Notes: generated by a model not told the origin, from the letters alone. Counted from the stretch's first letter, positions 1-11,799 are shown. The stretch is 64,000 nt of DNA from Anaeramoeba flamelloides (GCA_027625915.1 JANTQA010000048.1:992001-1056000), one strand, 5' to 3'. A program made the numbers and translations.

Positions 1-558
1 TATTAAAAATATTTTTATTTAAAATTTGATTTTTAATGTGACAATTATTATGAAAGATAGTTTATATAGATACTCAATAAAATTATCAAAAAATTTAAAA
101 ATTTCAACTAAAAATAATAACAAATAAAAGTTATTTTTTTTACTATTTTAACCGTCAAAATCTAATCATCTATGAGTAATAACATCCCCGTATTAAGGAT
201 CATTTTTAAAAATAATATTTAAAATTTCCAATTGTCAAATTGAAATACTCTCCATCTTTCGATGATATTATTTTTCGTATGAAAAGGCCATTTAACTTTC
301 TGTATAAAAATGGAAGATTTTAGAGTGGGATATATTTATATTTGAAAGGGGTGTTAGAGTGTTCTTTGGATAATATCAAAAAAATAATTTTTAAATTTTC
401 CTTGTTTTGTTCAAAAAATCACAAATTGTTCTGATGAACATTTTTTTTTTAATTGTATAAGATAAATTTTTTATAAATCTACAAATTATCATATTTTGAA
501 TTTCTCCCAATCAACTCCATTTAAATCCTTTACTCGTCTGTTTAAAGTGTCATATTTT

Positions 559-593
<35 letters not shown>

Positions 594-1106
594 GGAACAT
601 AAAATATGGGTTTTCCTAAACCCTTCTTGAAAAAAAAAAACATAAATTTTACTTTTCACATAGGATTATTAGTTAAGGGACTAGCGTCACCTCAGATTCG
701 AATATAATCCAAATATGTTGTAATTGGGTGTAAGAATAATTATTTTGAGTATTCTATCTGTCTTGAAAAAACCTATTCTAGATATTATAGTTTAATAAAT
801 TATTTGATTTTTTAACAAAGATCACTTTTAAAGATTTTCATTTTAAATTTTTTTTTTTTTTTAATCTTGTTCTATAAATTGAAACTCAAAATATAAGTGT
901 TTTAGTATTTAATAAACTTATATTTAGAAGCTCTAAAAAATTAATTATTTTTTAAATATTTTAATTTCAAAAGAATAAACCAATAATCACCAACATAAAA
1001 TGCCCCATGATTGGTTTGTTTTTTGTTTCCTTTTTATAAAGATAATTGTAATATCTAAATATTTCAAAGGTTTGAGAAATGATTTTTCAAAAAAATATAT
1101 TGTTGG
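1..1106. other. A/T-rich intergenic DNA with a CA microsatellite
   Basis: No open frame here looks like a gene. A (CA)n run of about 30 bases lies near 560-591. A sequence reading TTAAGGGACTAGC near 674 and its near inverse GCACTAGTCCCT near 3009 might be the ends of an old element, but I cannot show this. Confidence 0.5.
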
Positions 1107-2159
1107 CAGTGATCAAAATAATACGTACGTACGACTATAATCCGTATTTCAAAATCTTATTGTGTTTTTTTTCTTCTTGTAACAAGACAACATCCAATTA
1201 AATGGCCAATAGTATACCTAAGTTCAAATCAATTTTGAAAGTAAAGGTTTGGTTATTTCAAGTAAATTTTAAATTAGGAATACAATTAGTTGAAAATTTT
1301 TCATAATATGTCCCTACGAACCAAAAAACACTAAAAATTGAAAACTGATCAAATACCTAGGATTTAAAAAATTAAAAAAACAAAATGATAAAATAAAAAT
1401 AAATAAAGTTTCAATTTAACTTTTTCTTGAAAACATTTTTTGCCAAAATCATTGAATTCACACTTGAAATTATGTATATTTTTAGATTCAGTATCTTGTT
1501 TTAACTCATTTACTAAAACAAATTCTAAATTATGGGAATTTTCTTTTCACAAAAGGGACTAATTTGGTCCTCAAATGTTTTTTTTATTTTAAAATGGTAA
1601 AATTAAAAAAAAAGTTAAACTAAAAAGATATACTCTCTGGAAAAGCATTCTAATTTAATATATCAACTTATTCTTTGATTTCCAACTTTTATCAACCCCA
1701 ATTTTTCAAAAAAAAATAAAAAAGTGCACTGTAATTTTAAAAAATAATTTTGATATTCAAAAGTTGAGAGTGTTTTTATTCTAAAAAAATATATCCTAGT
1801 GGTTAATTGAATTAAGTCTGAAACTTAGATTTCGAAAAATATTAATCAGAAAAAAATAGTGCTTAATTTTATTAAGGAAATATTCTCAATTTTTTTGAAA
1901 TTTTTTGTTTTTTTTAGTGATTAAAATTTTCGTATAAAAATTAACTCTATTTTTTGAGATATATTATATAATTTGAACTTTATTTTTAGAATTTCTATTT
2001 AAATAATAGAACTTTAAGAAAAGTCATTGTATTTTTTGAGGGTTTATTATGGGTTTCTTTGATTTGTTAAGATATGGATTTTCTAGAACAAAAAAAAAAG
2101 CACGCTTTTTATCTTGAAACACGCATTAAATTTTTTTGAACACTTTATTTTGAATACAG
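1107..2159 (+). mobile_element. Mariner-type MITE, copy 1, split by another MITE
   Basis: The left end CAGTGATCAAAATAA and the right end TTTTGAATACAGTA match the intact copy at 23282-23753. The body shares long blocks with that copy, including the stretch around AGGGTTTATTATGGGTTTCTTTGAT. No transposase frame is present, so it is non-autonomous. The copy is interrupted at about 1310-1878 by a different 569-bp element, which makes it longer than the intact 472-bp form. The imperfect terminal inverted repeats and A/T-rich target fit a Tc1/mariner derivative; the flanking TA duplication is clear at the right end only. Confidence 0.7.
1310..1878 (+). mobile_element. GTCCYT-ended MITE, copy A, nested in a mariner MITE
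   Basis: This block breaks the mariner MITE between CATAATAT and AATATTCTC, which are contiguous in the intact copy. It is about 570 bp, begins GTCCCTACG and ends TTATTAAGGA. A second copy at 60734-61303 is roughly 90% identical by eye and has matching ends GTCTCT...AAGGAC. A repeated AATAT at the two junctions is a likely target-site duplication. No coding frame is visible, so it is non-autonomous; the superfamily is unknown. Confidence 0.75.
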
Positions 2160-2329
2160 TAATTATTTAATTTCTCTGAAAAAAGTGATCTTTTTAGTGA
2201 TGAATATGAATTTCGATAAAGTTTAAGATAGATATTTATGCAACTTTGGAGCCTGAACATTGATAATTCAACTTTTAAATGTACAACCAAATACTGATTT
2301 ATTTCTGGAATACTGGGTTTTTTTACTTA

Positions 2330-2860
2330 TTAACTAAAATTCAAAATTTTCCACACGCTTAAAACAGTCAAAACAATCACAATAATACAATTTAATTCAA
2401 ATTGGAAATAATTTTGCTTTTTAAAAATATAAAAATATTTTTTTCATCTTTTAGGTTTTTGTTTTTATTTTCATTTTTTGAATTATGTGAATTGTTTTGT
2501 TCGATCAAATTTTTTTTCAATAATTGTATATTAGGTTAAAGCAGGATTACCCAAAATAGAAAAACCCACATGAAATTAGATAATTGTCTCTAATCTTTCG
2601 ATCAATCAATATTCCTAATAGAATTACAACAATACTAGCAATACATTTTTTTGTTTTGCTCTCTCAAAAATTTTTAACACAAAGATAATTTATTTTTATA
2701 AATAATTATTTATTTTTTTGTTTTGTGAGAATTGTAATTGATAAACAATTGTTGAAATTTCAATTAGTAAATGGTTCTAATTTGGTTTTTCAAATATAAT
2801 TGACATAATAATAATTTTTTTATTAAAGATTGAATTTTGGTGGGTTAAAAATTTTGTACT
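2330..2860 (+). repeat. Dispersed repeat family R5, copy 1
   Basis: Starts near TTAAAACAGTCAAAACAATCACAAT. It is recognisably the same sequence as 16655-17060 and 45800-46325, including shared blocks such as CAAATTGGAAATAATTTT and the run near TTTTTAACACA. There is no coding frame and the ends are not well defined. It is probably an old non-autonomous transposon. Confidence 0.6.
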
Positions 2861-4296
2861 GGGATTTAGAAAGATCATTTTTAATTGAAGATATCAATAA
2901 ATAGTATTACTTTACGACTCGATTTTTTTTGAAAATTTTGAATCACAGAGTACTAAATTGGTCTTTTCACAATAATTACTTCCTTTATTTTGAATTCTCG
3001 TTGTTTGGCACTAGTCCCTAAAATTAGTTTATTTTAATAACTAATGTACAGAAAATAATTTAAATTCCAGATTAAATGATATTTCAAAAATGAGAAAAAG
3101 ATTTTATCAGAAACTGAGAATTCTTCTTTAATTTGTTTTTGAATAAATTGTACAAAATTTTCCTGGAACTTTCCAAAAAAAAAAAAACAGATTTATAAAT
3201 CAGACAACCTTTCAAATTTTTAGTAATCTTTAAAGTATCTTAAATAATTATTTTCCATTTTATAGAATTGGGAACTTTGATGATTTATTTTCATTCATGT
3301 GGGGATTTTTTTTGAAAAGCTGAATGAGCATTTTGTTATTTTTATTTTTCAGTTGCAATGATCTTCTAATGGAACCAAACTCTAATAAGTACTGATACCT
3401 TAAATTTAATTTTAATGAAAATTCAAAATAAATTCAGAGAATAATTATTATGTGGTCTATCCTTCAGGTTGATTGTATAGATTCGTTGCACATTTAAAAT
3501 TGATTTTTTTTTGTTATTATCTTTTGGTTTCAATGTTTCTATATCTTTTTATCCCATAAAAATCTTTTTTCACCAAACTTTTTCAAAATATCAGATTGCA
3601 ATTCTCGTTAAAATGAAAAAAAAAAAGTGTGAGGTAAATGGAGTTGTTTGAAGGGACAGGCGGTTTTGAGAGAATCTATATTTGTGCCTAAGAGAGAGAA
3701 TTTATGTAAATTTTTGCCGAATATTTCTTTGTTAATTGAAAAACGCAGGCTCTTCTGACAAAAGAAAGTAAATCTCTAAAAGATTTGCATTAAGTTCCTT
3801 AAGACCCATAATATCGAAAAAAAGTACAATTAAGATCTCATTCCTACCTTTGTTGGGATTCACTTAACGAAAGCAACCAAGTATACCTAAGGAACCAAAA
3901 AATTGGTGAATTTTTCTCTTTATTACTTGTTATCAAAAATAAATATTGTATTTAGAAATTAAATCGAATACAAAATTTTTCCAGAATAGATTCTTCAAAG
4001 AAAATTAAGATGTTTTCTCAACGAACCCATTCTTCTTTAAAGCACGTATTGTCTTGTTTTCTTTAAATAAATTTTTGCAAAAATCAAGTTTTTTCAAATC
4101 GGGTATATTTAGATTTTTATGAAAAACCCAGCTTGGTAATAATAAATCAAGAAAATTACAAAATCTCAAATTTGAATTGTATAATTATTCTGTATCAAAA
4201 GAGATAAAGAGAAAAATTCACCAATTTTTCGGTTCCTTAGGCATACTTGGTTGCTTTCTTTAAGTGAATCCAAACAAAGGTAGGAAAGAAATTATA
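2861..4296. other. Intergenic DNA, no gene seen
   Basis: A/T-rich sequence with no coding-like frame. Near 3842-3900 and 4205-4285 there is a pair of inverted segments. One reads around CACTTAACGAAAGCAACCAAG and the other around CTTGGTTGCTTTCTTTAAG, each with neighbouring sequence. They could be the ends of a foldback element of about 440 bp that abuts the mariner MITE at 4297. Confidence 0.45.
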
Positions 4297-4726
4297 CAGT
4301 GATCAAAATAAAGTGTACCCAACGACTATAAAACGTGCTTCAAAATATAATCCTTGGTTTTTTTTTATTCTTGTACCAAGGCAACATCCAATCTACTAAC
4401 AAATAGTATACCGAGGTTCAAATCAATTTTGAAAGTAAAGGTCTTGTATTTTTCAGTAAAATTTAAATTATTAATGCAAATAGTTGAAAATTTTTTCATA
4501 ATATTCTCAATTTTTTTGAAATTTTTTGTTTTTTTTAGTGATTAAAATTTTCTGAAAAATTTACTCTATTTTTTGAGATAAATTTTGCAATTTGATCCTT
4601 TATTTTTAGAATTTCGTTTTAAATAATAGAACTTTAAGAAACCAATACCAAATTTTTTTAGGGTTTATTATTGGTTTCTTTGATTGGTTAATATATTGGT
4701 CAACTAAACAAAAAACACACTTTTTA

Positions 4727-5446
4727 ATTTTTTTTTACTTTTTACGTTTTCCAATTTCCCTTCTTAAGTTACTTGGGCTCTGGTTGAACTGATCATGACT
4801 AACCCAACCAAACTTGTTCGTGATCAGATCTTCGACGAGGACTTATGTACCTTCTCTTTTTGTTTTTTTAGGTGTTTGGGAAAGGTAAAAAGTATAAAAA
4901 ATCATTATAAGAATTGGTTGACCTGATCATGACTAACCCAACCAAACTTGTTCATGATCAGATCTTCGAAAAGAAAATTTCGAAAACCAAATCTTATTCT
5001 TAAAAACCAGAGCTTTTTAGATTCAACCCATCTATAAAGTTCTAAATGAAAATTTAATAAACAGCCTTTTTCATTTGATCTATAGTTGTTCAAATATTTA
5101 GAACTCTTTATTAAAACAACCTATGGTGGCGATCCAAAAAAAACGACATAAAAGGAAACAACCACCAGCCCATTCAACACTTGGGGCACAAAAAAAACTT
5201 TTCACTGAAGTTTTTTCTTTTTCTATTATTTTTTGACTCTCTTTCATTTCTTGCTTTTCTTTCTCTTTTTCTTGTCTTTTTTCCGAAATAATTTATTCTT
5301 TTCATTTTTTAAAGAAAAGATATCCTTTGAGCTGTAATCCTGCTTATATTACAGTTAGGATAAAAAAAACCTAAATACAATTTTAGAGTTTCAGGCAAAT
5401 AGGAGGTAATTTTGTTGAATCACCTCTGCTCAACAATAAAAAAAAA
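4727..5446 (+). mobile_element. Short retroposon with 17-bp target duplication and poly(A) tail
   Basis: A 720-bp insertion inside the mariner MITE. The 17 bases AAAAAACACACTTTTTA occur at 4710-4726 and again at 5447-5463, and the insert ends in a run of A next to the second copy. Together these mark target-primed reverse transcription. The 3' part matches the flanks of the LINE remnant at about 30330-32165, but the coding block found there is missing here, so this looks like an internally deleted, LINE-mobilised derivative. The 5' part carries two copies of a hairpin-forming 39-mer. No protein is encoded. Confidence 0.75.
4789..4961 (+). repeat. Duplicated 39-nt hairpin motif
   Basis: Two copies, at 4789-4827 and 4923-4961, have the form CTGATCATGAC, a loop TAACCCAACCAAACTT, then GTTCRTGATCAG. 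The arms pair over about 11 bp with one bulged base. The one arm difference between copies (A to G) exchanges a U-A pair for a U-G wobble, so pairing survives. They lie in the 5' half of the retroposon and may be functional RNA structure. Confidence 0.6.
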
Positions 5447-5511
5447 AAAAAACACACTTTTTATTTTGAAACATGCATTATATTTTTTTGCACGCTTTAT
5501 TTTGATTACAA

Positions 5512-6584
5512 TAATTTTACATTTTTTCGAAATTATGGATTTTGAGGATATTAATGCAAATCTTTTAGAGATTTACTTTCTTTTGTCAAAAGAGCCTTTG
5601 TTTTTCAATAATTAAGACTCTTTTGGTAAATTTTTTTTAAGTTTTCTTGTTCTAAATGTTACACAAGAATTTTTAGCATCTGTTCAACTAAACTAACCTT
5701 CCAAAAAATAATTCATTCTCCTCAAAAACATTCTTGTTCTTGAATAATGTTTTTATCCAAATATTCTTTTTGCGAAAATTTTTCAAACCTTTTTTCTTCA
5801 TTATCAAAGATCAGAAATTTCCTAAATCACCCGAATATGAATATCCTATTTTAAAAAGTAGAAAAATATTTATTCATTTTTTCCTTCTAAAATTTAATAA
5901 ATTCAATATTTCAGTGATTTACCAAATACCAAACCAATAAAAATATGCTATAATTAAAATTTTCAATTATTCAAGTTGGATCTACATTCACTAATTTGTT
6001 TTTCCTCTTTTTTAAAAAATTATTCTTTTAAATCTAGAAAAGACAATTCATGGTTAAAAACTATCAATAAGAGTACCGAGATATTGCTTTTTGAATTCTA
6101 ATAAATTCACACCCCAAACTTTAATTTCAACCAATTTTTTTTTATAAAAAGAAATTTAATAATCAATTATCATTTTATTTTTTTTCACTTTTTTTGTTTC
6201 CAAAATTCTTTTTTTATTGTAAACGTTAAAACGCAAATTTTTTACCCAAAGGTTCGATTTTTATTTTTTTAAGATAATCTTTTCTCCTTCCTTCACTCTT
6301 ATTTTTTTTTTTTTTTTTTAAAGTTTTTGATACTTCTAAATGATCTTTAATCAAATCAACTTTCAAAACATAAGGCAACTTAAATTAGAATTCCCAAAAA
6401 GGTTAATTTCAATTAAAAAAAGAAACAAGAGAGTTTGATTATTCTTTAAAAAAAATATTCTTTTTTTCCAGATTTTTTTTTCCTTGTTTTTGAAGAATAC
6501 TGTTCTTCAAATAACCCCGTTTTGAAATTTTAATTCGTTTATTGAAATAAAAAATCAAGGATTCTTTGTTATCGAAGATCTATG
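5512..6584. other. Intergenic DNA, no gene seen
   Basis: T-rich, with no frame showing gene-like composition. No terminal repeats were found. Confidence 0.4.
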
Positions 6585-7201
6585 CCAACAAATCAAAGAA
6601 ACCAACAATAAACCCTAATTAAATACGGAACTGATTTCAATATGTTCTACTTTTTAAAAGGATATTTTCTAAATTCTTAATGGGGAAAAAATTTCTATTT
6701 ATTTCGAAAGATTTTTTTTTTACAAAAATAGAGCTCTCTTAAAAATGTAGTTTGGGGTTTCGATTTCTCTTCAACAAAGGAAATTATAAACAAAGTGGAA
6801 ATTTTTCCCTTTTATAATTCAAATTATAGTATTTTGAAAATATCATTTTAAAAGGTAGAACAAAAAAAATATTTTTTACATATTAAAAAACTTTTCAAAA
6901 TAAAGGATCAATTTAAATCTTGACTCAAAATAATTAGACTTTAATTTTTTCAAACATAAATACAAAAAAAACAAATAATTAGTGAAAAATTGAGAAAATT
7001 ACTAAAATTTTTCAACAAATTCCATTCCAAATATTAATATTTACCTCAAAGATCAAGGAGTTTAACCTTCAAACTTGATTTGAAATTAGGTATACTATTG
7101 GGTTGTTAATTGGATGTTCCATTGGAACAAGAAGTAAAAAAAAATCACTGTCTATATTTTGGAACACCTATTATAGGTTCTGCACACTTTATTTTGATCT
7201 G
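6585..7201 (-). mobile_element. Mariner-type MITE, copy 3, inverted, one end lost
   Basis: The right border reads GCACACTTTATTTTGATCTG followed by TA, which is the inverse of the family's left end. The block near 6585-6625 (CAAATCAAAGAAACCAACAATAAACCC) is the inverse of the internal segment of the intact copy. The other end is not recognisable. A 79-codon frame across it is not a gene. Confidence 0.6.
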
Positions 7202-8113
7202 TATTAATGGTAAAAAAATTTTACCTCATTTTTTGTATTTTTCTTTTACTGTTGTTTTCTCATTTAAAAAAAATAAACTTTTAGATCTGAAAGTTTCAAA
7301 AACGAAGAGATCCAAATTTATAAGACTCAAAGTTCTCATGATCAAATGATCTGGTGAAGATCTTGATTTTTATGGACACTTAATACAAACATTTTTATAA
7401 ATATTTGAGAACTTGAAATAAAAATTTTCTAATCTTTAATCGGAAAAGATAGTATTTGATATCTCGCTTTGCCTTTGATAAAACCATTCCAAAACATCCT
7501 TGAAATCATCCGTTCTCTACTATTTGATGAATCATAAATGGGTCAAAATTTTCACTTCATTTTCGTCTTTTTCGGCTTTTTCCTATTATTTAATTCAATT
7601 CCACAGAAATAAATTGAAAAAAAGTAATCTCTGTTTATTGATTTAGGCAATATTTTAGTTTTCTTTGTGTGGAATAAAAATCCTTAATTACAGATTCTGA
7701 AGAATTAATAAATCAAGAACATCAAATGAAAAATTTCCCTTTTTGAATTTCAAATAATAACAAATGGGAAAACTTTTTATTTTGTTTTTTTTTATTTTTT
7801 TTTCCTAACAGATTTCTCAAAGTAATAAATTGAAATTTGTTTCTCTATTTAATGTTGTTACTTGTTGGATCCAACACACTGGCATAAATTATGGGTGAAC
7901 TCAGAATTCTAAATGAATGAATATTTTGATAATTAAATATTGAAAAAAAAAGATAGTCTATCTAAAATTTTCATCCAATGTAATTTCAGATCCCTGTACA
8001 AAGACAAAAGAACTTTTTGTCTTGAATTTTTTTTTTATGAATTGCTTATTTCCTTCTTTTTGATTTAATTGTATCAATTTTTCACAATTTTTTTCTCAAA
8101 TATATTAGACAAA
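7202..8113. promoter_or_regulatory. Upstream region of the EGF-repeat gene
   Basis: About 0.9 kb of A/T-rich DNA before the EGF gene's start codon. It contains no recognisable repeat or gene. It presumably includes that gene's promoter, but I see no motif I can defend. Confidence 0.3.
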
Positions 8114-11100
8114 ATGAACAAAATAATTCAATTTTTTGCATTGCTTTTCTTTCTGCAATTTATCAATTGTTCATATACTGGCCAGTGTGACGGCACGTCG
8201 GCTACTTGTACTATACAATTAGAAACTGCAACTCTTTTACCACAGCAAGTAAGTTTCGATAACATCGACGACTATTGTCCAACATCAGGGACATTTCCAA
8301 CAAAACAATTTGCGTTTGGTTGTTCTGCGCCACGTTTAAACGATCGAAGTGCATCACTGGTCTCGTATTATGATAACACAGATGTAAGATGTGATGGGCA
8401 GGCAGAATATGGCGAAGCTGAGTTCTGTACAGGTACGCATTTTATGAGAGCCTTTGATTTCCAATTGCCAACTATGTTCATTGACCCAAGTGCAGTCTAC
8501 CCTGAAAATGATGATATCAAAAAACAAACACAATCTGTAACGATGACAGGTGCAAATTTTTATGTTAATCATGGAGACTGGGAAAGAAAAGGTTATGATT
8601 ATTGGGATACTGATCTTGGTTGGGAATTGTTTTATTATGATAATAATATTAATGGAATGAAAACAGCTGATCATTTGTTTCGAAATTGGGATAATTACCA
8701 AGATGCATCTGAACATCAAAATGCTTGGGCAGATGGCCAAGACAGGGTTTTAGAATATGATACACTTGAATCATTAATTGGCGATTCTGGTGATTCTGAT
8801 CTTTGGCATGCAGAGTTATTAAATCATAACGGTTTTGGTATTAAAGGTAATGCTTGGTATAAAGGAAAAGGTGATACTTATGCTGATGATGAAATAACAG
8901 AAAAATTGGCATATAGGTAACTTAATATTTGTGATTTATTTTTAAAACCTAGATCCACAACAATCAGTTTTCTTCAAAGTCAACAAGTCGTTTGCTCTCG
9001 AAAAATGATAGTTTAAAGGCACACTTCTTTTGGTTCAAAAAATTGAAAAGAAATTTACTGCTGTTAAAATATACCGTTCCAGACTTGTTTATCTCATTTT
9101 TTAGAAAAATAAAAGCAGTGTTGTCAAAATACTTTGTGTAGAAAAGTATAATCCCTCTTTCAATTTTTAAAAATTGTTTCTTTTTTCAAGAATAACTAAA
9201 TATTAAATGATCAAAGAAACCATCAATAAATCCTATGTAAACATGACGTCGGTTTCTTAAAGTTCTAAAATGAAAAAAGAAATTTGAAAAAATTTAGGAT
9301 CAAATATAAAAGTTTTCTCTTCAAAAATAGTCTTAATTTTGGATAAAATTTTAATCATCAAAAAAAATAAAAAATTGAAAAAAATTGAGAATATTACAAA
9401 ATCTTTTCAACCAATTTCAATTCCTAATATCAAAATTACTTTCTAGATAAATGTGTTGATGTTTACTTTCAAAATTGATTTGGCCTAAGACACAGCATTG
9501 GGTAGTAAATTAGATGTTTCCTTGTAACAAGAAGAAAAAAATACACTTCTTTTAGTTTGAAACATGGATTTTTTTTTTATTCTGGAAACTTGCTTTTTTA
9601 AAAACTGTATATTCAATTTTAACTTTTTTAAAATTTCATATTTTTGGAATCACAGAAATCACAGAAATCACAGAAACGAATTATGACTGATCAGAAATTT
9701 CAAACATTGAACCTTACACAATGAGAGACCAATCCTTGATAAATTGATTTAATTTCCTATTTAAAGCGAAACATGAAAAAAAATTTCCTAAAAAAATGTC
9801 ATCAATTTTCTGAATAAGGTGTTAACTTTCTAAAAAAAGACCAAAAAAATTAATTCTATTTCAATTTTAATTATTTATTTTTCTAGACAGATAAAGACTT
9901 TAGCTATAATTATCAATTTTATATATTCAAAAAATGTGACCAAAACCTTTTATATATGATCTGTAACCCAGTTGACAAACTTTAATAAACATATTTTTAG
10001 AGCTATTTGGTTTTTAACTTTTTTCTCATCCTGTTTAAAAATGTTTTTAAATTTTGGCATTTATTTTTTATTTGTTTATCAAAAAGCAACCATTTTTTTT
10101 TTAAAATTAAATTTAATTTTACAAATTATATTTAACTTTTACTCTAATATATAAATATATATATATATATATATTTCTCTCAATTATAAACACCCAATAG
10201 ATTAAAATATATCAAAATGCAATTAAAATATCAAATTTCCGTCACTGCACTTTCGTTATCACCACAAACGGGATATAATAATACAGAACTAACAATTACT
10301 TTTGAAGATTACACGGTTTTAAAAGAAGGACCAATTGGTCAAACTGATACTGATAAAATTGATTGGAAGGTAAAATTTGTGAAAGGTCAAGATACTTTTA
10401 TTTTTGATGCCAAAGTGTTTGATCATAAGTCAATTAAATGCAAAATAACTGAAGATAGAATAGGCGAAACATTTGATGTGTATGTCAGATTCTTGGAAAA
10501 TGCAGATTGGTTAAAAGTTCCAGTGGCTTTTACATATGCAGATGAGTGCCCAATGATAGATTTTATGAACTGTGACAATAACGGTGCATGCCAGGATGGC
10601 ACTGTTACATGTAATTGTAATCAAGGATGGGTTGATGATGATTGTTCTGTACAAGCATGTTCAGGTGTAACTTGTGAAAATGACAAAGAATGTTCCATTG
10701 AAGATGGTAAATGCCAATGTGGTGCTTTCTTTTCTGGTGTCCTGTGTGATTATGACATTTGTGCAAATGATTTTGATAATTGTAACAACGAAAATGGGCA
10801 GGGTGACTGTATATCAATAGACAATCAAGTAATGTGTGACTGTGCTCCTGGGTTTGGTGGTAAAAATTGTGAAGTTAGTTATTGTGAAAATAACGAATGT
10901 AGTAAACATGGTACATGTACAGACGGGAATTGTCAATGTGACTTACCATACTATGGTGAAAATTGTGAAAGTGATACTTGTAATGGAACCTTTGAAGGAT
11001 GTAGTGGAAATGGGAAGGTCAATAAACAATGTGTTTGTAATTGTAACATGGGATATTCTGGTGATAAGTGTCAGGACAATTGGTGTGATGGCGTTACTTG

Positions 11101-11479
11101 TAATGACCATGGAAGCTGTAATAGTGAGGTAGGTGCTTGTGATTGTGAAACGGGATATTCTGGTACTGACTGTGAGGACAATTGGTGTGATGGCGTTTCT
11201 TGTAATGATCATGGAAGCTGTAAGATGAGTACAGGTACTTGTGATTGTGAAACGGGATATTCTGGTGACAATTGTGAGGACTATTGGTGCGATGGCGTTT
11301 CTTGTAATGATCATGGAAGCTGTAATACAGAGACAGGCGTTTGTGATTGTGAAACAGGATATACTGGTGATAATTGTGAGCCTTCAGATGTGACTTCAAG
11401 TGCAACCAATTTCTTTGAGATTTCAAAAATTACTGTTTTCTTTTTATTAGCATTTTTTTCACTATTTAACAAATTTTAA
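8114..11479 (+). CDS. Secreted or membrane-anchored EGF-repeat protein, 693 aa, two exons
   Basis: Exons 8114-8916 and 10201-11479. The donor TATAG|GTAACTT and acceptor CCCAATAG|ATTAAAA keep the frame. The ATG at 8114 opens a signal peptide (MNKIIQFFALLFFLQFINC). Residues 20-268 form a Cys-poor, Trp/Tyr/Asp-rich region I do not recognise. Residues about 275-385 resemble an IPT/TIG-like immunoglobulin fold. Eight EGF-like modules follow, and a hydrophobic C-terminus (VFFLLAFFSLF) suggests a GPI or membrane anchor. EGF modules 6-8 are nearly identical 34-residue units starting WCDGV. Such proteins usually act in adhesion or recognition at the cell surface; no ligand can be inferred. The 1284-nt intron holds a mariner MITE. 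The coding DNA is visibly less A/T-rich than its surroundings. Confidence 0.8.
9117..9590 (-). mobile_element. Mariner-type MITE, copy 4, inside the EGF-gene intron
   Basis: The left border CAGTGTTGTCAAAATACTTTGTG resembles the family's right end in inverse. The body matches the inverse of the intact copy at 23282-23753, including GATCAAAGAAACC, CTTTCAAAATTGATTT and CTTGTAACAAGAAG. The far end is diverged. It accounts for over a third of the 1284-nt intron. Confidence 0.65.
11081..11386 (+). repeat. Three tandem 102-bp EGF-coding units
   Basis: Three in-frame units start at 11081, 11183 and 11285. Each encodes 34 residues of the pattern WCDGV(T/S)CNDHGSC...CDCETGY(S/T)G..CE. The DNA is nearly identical between units, implying recent duplication or conversion. 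The five upstream EGF modules are much more divergent. Confidence 0.85.
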
Positions 11480-11799
11480 TTCCTTATTTATTTTGAAGAC
11501 ACTTTGTTTTTTTATTTTAATTTTCTTTTTAAATCCTTATAATAATCCAATTTTATTTAGTTATAATGTTTTATTTTTATACTTTTCAATAATTATATAT
11601 ATTTATCGATTTGATAATATATAATAAACAGTTGCGATAATACTGTTTGCTCAAAAATAAAATCAAGAAAAATTTCATTTCTTTAAAACAATACCTAACA
11701 AGGTTAGAAATAGTTTTTACTTATGTCTTCGAAAACCTATACTCTTTTTTATTGAAGGGTATAGTTTCCATCGTGTTTGGGATAATTAAGTAGACTGTC
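11480..11799. other. 3' flank of the EGF gene
   Basis: T-rich sequence directly after the stop codon, presumably the 3' untranslated region and terminator zone. AATAAA appears near 11620. Nothing else is seen. Confidence 0.3.

Larger units (their letters stand above)
4297..5511 (+). mobile_element. Mariner-type MITE, copy 2, interrupted by a retroposon
   Basis: The left end CAGTGATCAAAATAAAG is flanked by TA, and the right end TTTTGATTACAA is followed by TA. The left part to 4726 and the right part from about 5447 match the contiguous copy at 23282-23753. The middle is a separate insertion bearing its own target-site duplication and poly(A). No transposase is encoded. Confidence 0.75.

Noticed and set aside
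7110-7349. 79-codon plus-strand frame
   Set aside because: It spans the end of a mariner MITE and continues into A/T-rich DNA; not a gene.
8354-8740. 128-codon minus-strand frame
   Set aside because: Antisense shadow of the EGF gene's first exon.
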